Positions 1-5,768 of a DNA stretch of 5,768 nt are shown piece by piece (the first letter of the stretch is position 1; the number at the start of each line of letters is the position of its first letter). The translations under genes were made by a program, and so were the position numbers. The notes below the pieces were generated by a model. It saw only the letters and a list, made by a program, of their open reading frames with translations, was not told the DNA's origin and did not search any database. The DNA comes from Allobogoriella deserti (GTDB lineage Bacteria > Actinomycetota > Actinomycetes > Actinomycetales > Actinomycetaceae). The DNA lies in assembly GCF_042680605.1 (NCBI RefSeq), contig NZ_JBHUEE010000016.1:1-5768 (forward strand). The letters are read 5' to 3'.

Positions 1-17
1 CTCGCACGGTGTGTGTC

Positions 18-32
18 TGTTTTTTGAGAACT
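18..32 (+). promoter_or_regulatory. boxA-type antitermination element in the leader
   Basis: The sequence TGTTTTTTGAGAACT differs at one base from TGTTCTTTGA, the boxA consensus of Bacillus rRNA operons, and continues with the GAGAACT tail usual in actinobacterial rRNA leaders. boxA RNA binds NusB and ribosomal protein S10, which with NusA and NusG make the polymerase resist Rho-dependent termination over long untranslated rRNA. Its place just upstream of the 16S processing arm, overlapping it by three bases, is as expected. Function is inferred from the motif and context. Confidence 0.75.
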
Positions 33-62
33 CAACAGTGTGCCAAGTTTTTTGATGCCATG
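30..62 (+). other. 5' arm of the pre-16S processing stem
   Basis: Bases 30-46 are complementary to 1904-1920 in the 16S-23S spacer: 17 consecutive pairs with one G-U wobble (32 with 1918). The helix continues across a small internal loop with 53-57 pairing 1895-1899, and 58-62 pairing 1884-1888 after a six-base bulge on the 3' side. The helix closes the whole 16S into a loop of about 1.8 kb. In bacteria such bracketing helices are cut by RNase III to release pre-16S. The pairing is read directly from the sequence; the enzyme is inferred. Confidence 0.85.
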
Positions 63-152
63 TGGGATGCCTGCGTGCTGGCTTTTTTGGTTGGTGTGTG
101 GGTGTTCTGTTTTGTTTTTGGTTTGATGCGCCTGGCCTGGTTCCTCGTTTCT

Positions 153-175
153 GGGTTGGGTGTGTTGGGCTGGGG
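153..175 (+). other. G-quadruplex motif in the leader
   Basis: Four G-tracts lie on the sense strand at 153-155, 158-160, 167-169 and 172-175, separated by loops of 2, 6 and 2 bases. This fits the canonical G3+N1-7 pattern and would be present in both the non-template DNA and the precursor RNA. The surrounding sequence has few A or C residues to pair with it, so little competing local duplex is visible. Folding in the cell is not shown. Confidence 0.55.
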
Positions 176-253
176 TTTTTCTGTTATGGATCTTGGTGTC
201 TGGCTGGCTGGCGGCTTGTTTGTGGTTGTTGGTTGGTTGGGTGCTTTTGGTTT

Positions 254-1797
<1,544 letters not shown>

Positions 1798-1883
1798 AGC
1801 TTCTCGTCGCTGCACGCGTTGGTGTGTGGTGTTGGGGGTCGTTTGCTGGTTCCTCGTCAGGGAGGGGCTGGGGCGGCTTTGCT

Positions 1884-1920
1884 CATGGGTGGAACATCAT
1901 GGGTTGGCACACTGTTGGGT
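1884..1920 (+). other. 3' arm of the pre-16S processing stem
   Basis: Bases 1904-1920 (TTGGCACACTGTTGGGT) are the partner of 30-46, and 1884-1888 and 1895-1899 pair with 58-62 and 53-57. The segment GGCACACTGTTGGGTCCTGAG is one I recognise from actinobacterial 16S-23S spacers generally, so this arm is probably conserved for processing. It begins about 90 bases after the mature 16S 3' end, so a trimming step is needed after the first cut. Confidence 0.85.
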
Positions 1921-2091
1921 CCTGAGGAAACAGGGCTGCCGGGTCTGCTGGTCGCATGTGCCTGGGGGGATGGGGGTTGTTGCCTCTGTCGCTGCTGGGT
2001 GTGTGTTGGGTGGTGGGCCGTGTCGGGGTGGTTGTTTTCTTGTGGCTGGTCGCTTGGCCCGCACCGTGGTGTTGGTGTGGGTGGGTGTCTT

Positions 2092-2142
2092 GGTTTGTTG
2101 TTTGAGAACTGTATAGTGGACGCGAGCATCTTCTGATCTTTG
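2092..2142 (+). other. 5' arm of the pre-23S processing stem
   Basis: Bases 2092-2132 pair with 5360-5400 downstream of 23S at 40 of 41 positions, counting G-U wobbles; the only mismatch is A2105 opposite C5387. After a two-base bulge (2133-2134), 2135-2142 pair with 5352-5359 for eight more. The helix ends about 11 bases before the 23S 5' end. Such helices are the usual RNase III substrates that free pre-23S. The spacer boxA lies wholly inside this arm. Confidence 0.9.
2096..2110 (+). promoter_or_regulatory. boxA-type antitermination element in spacer 1
   Basis: TGTTGTTTGAGAACT matches the leader element at 14 of 15 bases and the Bacillus boxA (TGTTCTTTGA) at 9 of 10. Both copies here differ from that consensus at the same fifth base. 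A boxA before 23S would refresh the NusB/S10 antitermination complex for the 3.1-kb 23S. It is embedded in the 5' arm of the 23S processing stem, so it stays single-stranded only until the far arm, 3.3 kb downstream, is transcribed. Confidence 0.75.
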
Positions 2143-2684
2143 TGTGATTTGTGGTGTAAGTTTTTAAGAGCGTTCGGTGGATGCCTTGGCACCAGGAGCC
2201 GAAGAAGGACGTGGTAGTCTGCGATAAGCCTCGGGGAGTTGGCAAACGAACTGTGATCCGAGGATTTCCGAATGGGGGAACCCGGCCAGAGTCATGTCTG
2301 GTTACCCGCGCCTGAATGTATAGGGCGTGTGGGGGGAACGCGGGGAAGTGAAACATCTCAGTACCCGTAGGAAGAGATATTCCGTGAGTAGTGGTGAGCG
2401 AAAGCGGATGAGGCTAAACCGTCAGCATGTTCAAGCCGGCAGGCGTTGTGTTGGCGGGGTTGTGGGGCTGCCTTTTACTCATGCTGCCGTGTGGGTGGGG
2501 AGTGAGAAAGTCGTGGTGTAGTCGAACGGTCTGGGAAGGCCGGGCGTAGTGGGTGAGACCCCCGTAGACGAAACATTGCGGCCTCCCTGGGGTGGTGCCC
2601 GAGTAGCACGGGGCCCGTGAAATCTCGTGTGAATCTGCCAAGACCACTTGGTAAGCCTAAATACTTCCTGGTGACCGATAGCGG

Positions 2685-2718
<34 letters not shown>

Positions 2719-3283
2719 GGGAGGGGAGTGAAATAGTACCTGAAACCGGGCGCTTACAATCCGTCAGAGCCTCCTTGGTTGGGGTGATGGCGTGCCTTTT
2801 GAAGAATGAGCCTGCGAGTTAGTGGCATGTGGCGAGGTTAACCCGGGTGGGGAAGCCGTAGCGAAAGCGAGTCCGAAGAGGGCGGTCAGTCGCGTGTTCT
2901 AGACCCGAAGCGGAGTGATCTACCCATGGGCAGGTTGAAGCACGTGTAAGAGCGTGTGGAGGACCGAACCCACTTAGGTTGAAAACTGAGGGGATGACCT
3001 GTGGGTAGGGGTGAAAGGCCAATCAAACTCCGTGATAGCTGGTTCTCCCCGAAATGCATTTAGGTGCAGCGTCGTGTGTTGCTTGCTGGAGGTAGAGCTA
3101 CTGGATGGCCGATGGGCCCGACAAGGTTACTGACGTCAACCAAACTCCGAATGCCGGTAAGTTGAGCGCGGCAGTGAGACTGCGGGCGATAAGGTTCGTG
3201 GTCGAGAGGGAAACAGCCCAGATCACCGGCTAAGGCCCCTAAGCGTGTGCTAAGTGGGAAAGGATGTGGAGTTGCGAAGACAA

Positions 3284-3341
<58 letters not shown>

Positions 3342-3410
3342 AAGTGATTCCGCGCCGACAATGTAGCGGGGCTCAAGCACACCGCCGAAGCCGTGGCAGC
3401 TGCGCATGTT

Positions 3411-3450
3411 CCCTAGTTTCCTGCTCCTTTTGGGGTGGGTTGTTCAGGGG
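3411..3450 (+). other. Lengthened variable hairpin in 23S domain III
   Basis: Between the conserved GGCAGCTGCGC-type segment and GGGTAGGGGAGCG, the RNA forms an eight-pair stem (3420-3427 with 3432-3439) capped by TTTT, and CCCT (3411-3414) can pair with AGGG (3446-3449) at its base. Other actinobacterial 23S sequences I remember have a shorter loop here. It is a variable surface region, likely a lineage-specific extension rather than an intervening sequence. Confidence 0.5.
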
Positions 3451-3681
3451 CGTGGCTGGGTAGGGGAGCGTCGTGCGGGCGGTGAAGCCGCGGAGTGATC
3501 CAGTGGTGGAGGCCGCACGAGTGAGAATGCAGGCATGAGTAGCGAATGACGGGTGAGAAACCCGTCCGCCGAATGACCAAGGGTTCCAGGGCCAGGTTAA
3601 TCCGCCCTGGGTAAGTCGGGACCTAAGGCGAGGCCGACAGGCGTAGTCGATGGACAACGGGTTGATATTCCCGTACCGGCG

Positions 3682-3790
3682 AAGGACCGACCATGCCGAG
3701 CCCGGTGATGCTGACCACCCGAACCTGCTGGTTCTTCCTTCGGGAAGGCTGGTGGGGGAGCGTGGGACCCGATCCGGTAGTAGGTAAGCG
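3682..3790 (+). other. Helix 54a insertion of 23S (actinobacterial signature)
   Basis: After the conserved ATATTCCCGTACCGGCGAAG, a block of about 100 bases absent from E. coli follows and ends before TAAGCGTGTTAACAGGGGTGACGCA. This is the insertion between domains III and IV that distinguishes high-G+C Gram-positive bacteria. Its tip is a five-pair stem (3734-3738 with 3743-3747) closed by a C(UUCG)G tetraloop, a very stable cap. In mycobacterial ribosome structures this helix forms a long protruding handle. Exact borders are approximate. Confidence 0.85.
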
Positions 3791-4303
3791 TGTTAACAGG
3801 GGTGACGCAGACAGGTAGCCACCGCGTGCCTAATGGCTTGGCACGTCCAAGGACGCAGGGCGGGGCACAGGTAAATCCGTGCCTCATGTGCCTGAGGTCT
3901 GATGGTGACCCCGTATGGGGGAAGCAGGGTGATCCTATGCTGCCGAGAAAAGCCTCGACGCGAGGGACTAGCCGCCCGTACCCGAAACCGACTCAGGTGG
4001 TCAGGTAGAGTATACCAAGGCGATCGAGATAATCGTGGTTAAGGAACTCGGCAAAATGCCCCCGTAACTTCGGGAGAAGGGGGGCCCGGAACTTGAAACC
4101 CCTTTTGCGGGTTAGGGTGAAGGGCCGCAGAGACCAGGGAGAAGCGACTGTTTATTAAAAACACAGGTCCGTGCGAAGTCGCAAGACGATGTATACGGAC
4201 TGACGCCTGCCCGGTGCTGGAAGGTTAAGAGGACGGGTTAGTCACCTTGTGTGGCGAAGCCCAGAATTTAAGCCCCAGTAAACGGCGGTGGTAACTATAA
4301 CCA

Positions 4304-4359
<56 letters not shown>

Positions 4360-4868
4360 CGACTTCTCCGCTGTCTCAACCACGAACTCGGCGAAATTGC
4401 ACTACGAGTAAAGATGCTCGTTTCGCGCAGCAGGACGGAAAGACCCCGGGACCTTTACTACAGCTTGGTATTGGTGTTCGGTACGGCTTGTGTAGGATAG
4501 GTGGGAGACTGTGAAGCCGCCACGCCAGTGGTGGTGGAGTCATCGTTGAAATACCACTCTGGTCGTACTGCGCATCTAACCTCGGTCCGTGATCCGGACC
4601 AGGGACAGTGCCTGGTGGGTAGTTTAACTGGGGCGGTTGCCTCCCAAAATGTAACGGAGGCGCTCAAAGGTTCCCTCAGCCTGGTTGGCAATCAGGTGTC
4701 GAGTGCAAGTGCACAAGGGAGCTTGACTGTGAGACTGACGGGTCGAGCAGGGACGAAAGTCGGAACTAGTGATCCGGCGGTGGCTTGTGGAAGCGCCGTC
4801 GCTCAACGGATAAAAGGTACCCCGGGGATAACAGGCTGATCTTGCCCAAGAGTCCATATCGACGGCAT

Positions 4869-4909
<41 letters not shown>

Positions 4910-4913
4910 GAGT

Positions 4914-4950
<37 letters not shown>

Positions 4951-4966
4951 TACGCGAGCTGGGTTT

Positions 4967-4999
<33 letters not shown>

Positions 5000-5106
5000 T
5001 GCGCGCGTAGGAAACTTGAGAAGGGCTGTCCCTAGTACGAGAGGACCGGGACGGACGAACCTCTGGTGTGCCAGTTGTTCCGCCAGGAGCACGGCTGGTT
5101 GGCCAC

Positions 5107-5149
<43 letters not shown>

Positions 5150-5351
5150 GCTTCAAGATGAGGTTTCCACTACCCCGTTCGGGGTGGGAAGGCCCCCTAT
5201 AGACCATGGGGTTGATAGGCCGGATGTGGAAGCACCGCAAGGTGTGGAGCTGACCGGTACTAATCGGCCGACAACTTACCCCACAACAACACATTCACCA
5301 CGACCCGCCCGGGTGGCCGTGAAACGGTCAAGCCTTTCCGGCTGGTGTGGT

Positions 5352-5400
5352 CAAGGGTCGGGGTGTTCGCGTCCACTGTATGGTTCCCGGGCAACAAACC
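5352..5400 (+). other. 3' arm of the pre-23S processing stem
   Basis: This is the partner of 2092-2142: 5360-5400 pairs with 2092-2132 (40 of 41) and 5352-5359 with 2135-2142. It begins about 68 bases after the mature 23S 3' end, against about 11 on the 5' side, and the extra bases fold into small local hairpins (5299-5343). The arm's core, CCACTGTATGGTTCC (5373-5387), resembles the 16S 3' arm CACTGTTGGGTCC (1910-1922), suggesting that the two stems share an origin. Confidence 0.9.
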
Positions 5401-5520
5401 CCGGACAGAACCCCCTTTTCGCAACCCCCTCGTTTTTTCGGGTGTGGTCTTGTTGCGGGCCAAACCCCTGAACGCGGGGTAGGTCACCGCAAACACGCAC
5501 GTACAAATGCGGGGGCGGGG

Positions 5521-5547
5521 GTTGGGTCAATTGAATAGTGTCACGAC
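5521..5547 (+). promoter_or_regulatory. Degenerate boxA-like copy before 5S
   Basis: GTTGGGTCAATTGAATAGTG resembles GTTGTTTGAGAACTGTATAGTG of spacer 1 if two bases are dropped, and is followed by TCAC like the downstream part of that element. It sits about 40 bases before 5S. It may be a decayed or weak third copy of the boxA-containing repeat. No clear partner arm after 5S was found, so it does not seem to be a processing stem. Confidence 0.35.
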
Positions 5548-5588
5548 CACGTGTCGTACCTGTTCGGGTTGAGTGTTGTTCGACCAGG

Positions 5589-5706
5589 TTACGGCGGTCA
5601 TAGCGAGGGGGAAACGCCCGGCTCCATTCCGAACCCGGAAGCTAAGCCCCTCAGCGCCGATGGTACTGCACGCGCGAGCGTGTGGGAGAGCAGGACACCG
5701 CCGTAC
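5589..5706 (+). rRNA. rrf: 5S ribosomal RNA
   Basis: This is the complete 5S rRNA (about 118 nt), part of the central protuberance of the 50S subunit, bound by L5, L18 and in some bacteria L25. The terminal helix TACGGCGGT (5590-5598) pairs perfectly with ACCGCCGTA (5697-5705). Helix II is GAGGGG (5605-5610) with CCCCTC (5647-5652). The conserved ATTCCGAACCCGGAAGCTAAG block is at 5625-5645, GCGCCGATGGTACTGC at 5655-5670, and GTGTGGGAGAG-AGGACACCG towards the 3' end. Its position after 23S completes the usual bacterial operon order. Ends were set from the terminal helix and may shift by one or two bases. Confidence 0.98.
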
Positions 5707-5743
5707 ACACACGTTAAATATCCGAGAAGGGTCCCGGGAAAGG

Positions 5744-5768
5744 GGGGGTACCGCACACCGCGGCCCCC
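5744..5768 (+). terminator. Candidate operon terminator stem, truncated by window edge
   Basis: CCGC (5751-5754) pairs with GCGG (5760-5763) around the loop ACACC, and GGGGG (5744-5748) pairs with CCCCC (5764-5768) across a two-base TA bulge, giving nine GC pairs. The position, 38 bases after 5S, suits an intrinsic terminator. The window ends exactly at the stem, so the U-tract that would confirm it cannot be seen. It could also be a processing hairpin. Confidence 0.4.

Larger units (their letters stand above)
1..253 (+). other. Transcribed leader upstream of 16S rRNA
   Basis: This is the 5' leader of the rRNA precursor; its promoters are not in the window. It opens with a boxA-type antitermination element (18-32), followed by the 5' arm of the pre-16S processing stem (30-62). 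From 63 to 255 the sense strand is strongly G/T-rich: I count only four A residues (67, 126, 186, 190), and in 181-240, 51 of 60 bases are G or T. A G-quadruplex motif lies at 153-175. The reading frames here encode Val/Leu/Gly/Trp/Phe/Cys-rich peptides, which is what G/T-rich DNA gives in any frame; none has a convincing ribosome binding site, so I call no gene. The leader is removed during 16S maturation. Confidence 0.85.
5284..5588 (+). other. 23S-5S internal transcribed spacer
   Basis: This spacer of about 305 bases has no tRNA and no supportable gene. It starts A/C-rich (26 of 30 bases in 5281-5310), the mirror of the G/T-rich spacer 1. In order it holds a small hairpin 5299-5321 and an alternative GGCCGT/ACGGTC stem (5315-5320 with 5324-5329), AGCC-TTTCC-GGCT (5331-5343), the 23S processing arm (5352-5400), and CGCAAC (5420-5425) facing GTTGCG (5452-5457). 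Next come ACCCC/GGGGT (5464-5468 with 5476-5480), CCGCA/TGCGG (5487-5491 with 5508-5512), a degenerate boxA-like segment (5521-5547) and ACGAC/GTCGT (5543-5547 with 5553-5557). A run of six T at 5433-5438 is not preceded by a strong stem, so I do not call a terminator there. Confidence 0.85.

Noticed and set aside
1883..2356. 157-residue minus-strand frame rich in Pro, His and Thr
   Set aside because: It spans spacer 1 and the 23S 5' end. The residue bias is only the reverse of the G/T-rich sense strand.
3682..3790. Intron or intervening sequence in 23S
   Set aside because: It matches the helix 54a insertion expected in all Actinomycetota and is part of the mature RNA.
4439..4832. Antibiotic-resistance changes in 23S
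   Set aside because: The bases equivalent to A2058, A2059, G2447 and A2451 are all the susceptible type.
5411..5440. Intrinsic terminator at the T6 run of spacer 2
   Set aside because: No strong GC stem immediately precedes the T-run, and 5S still follows downstream.

Overview
This window is a single ribosomal RNA operon on the + strand, in the order 16S, 23S, 5S, with its transcribed leader and both internal spacers. I found no protein-coding gene I could support. Every open reading frame in the window lies in or antisense to rRNA, or in low-complexity spacer.

The organism is almost certainly a member of the Actinomycetota (high-G+C Gram-positives). The 16S opens with the actinobacterial form of helix 2-3. 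The 23S carries the roughly 100-nt helix 54a insertion between domains III and IV that marks this phylum. The 16S-23S spacer has no tRNA gene, and the leader and spacer carry the actinobacterial TTTGAGAACT boxA-type motif. Details of the 16S recall Actinomycetaceae and their relatives (Actinomyces, Actinotignum, Mobiluncus): the longer helix 17 loop at 707-725, the GTTCTCGGGCC variant near 1627, and the 'accaaggcttgacatgcactgg' segment near 1231. This was judged from memory without alignment, so family-level placement is tentative and I do not name a genus.

Layout: 1-253 is transcribed leader with boxA, the 5' arm of the pre-16S processing stem and a G/T-rich, nearly A-free stretch holding a G-quadruplex motif. 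254-1793 is 16S. 1794-2153 is spacer 1, with the 3' arm of the 16S stem, an A-depleted tract, a second boxA and the 5' arm of the 23S stem. 2154-5283 is 23S. 5284-5588 is spacer 2, with several hairpins, the 3' arm of the 23S stem and a degenerate third boxA-like copy. 5589-5706 is 5S. 5707-5768 is the tail, ending in a GC-rich hairpin that may be the stem of a terminator cut by the window edge. The promoters lie upstream of the window.

The logic is that of one long precursor. The boxA elements are expected to load antitermination factors on the polymerase. Two long-range helices then loop out 16S (30-62 with 1884-1920) and 23S (2092-2142 with 5352-5400) as RNase III-type substrates. No novel system is present. 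The points most worth a second look are the very long 23S processing stem that contains boxA, the sequence kinship of the two stems with potential cross-pairing, the strong depletion of A in the leader and spacer 1, and the leader G-quadruplex motif.
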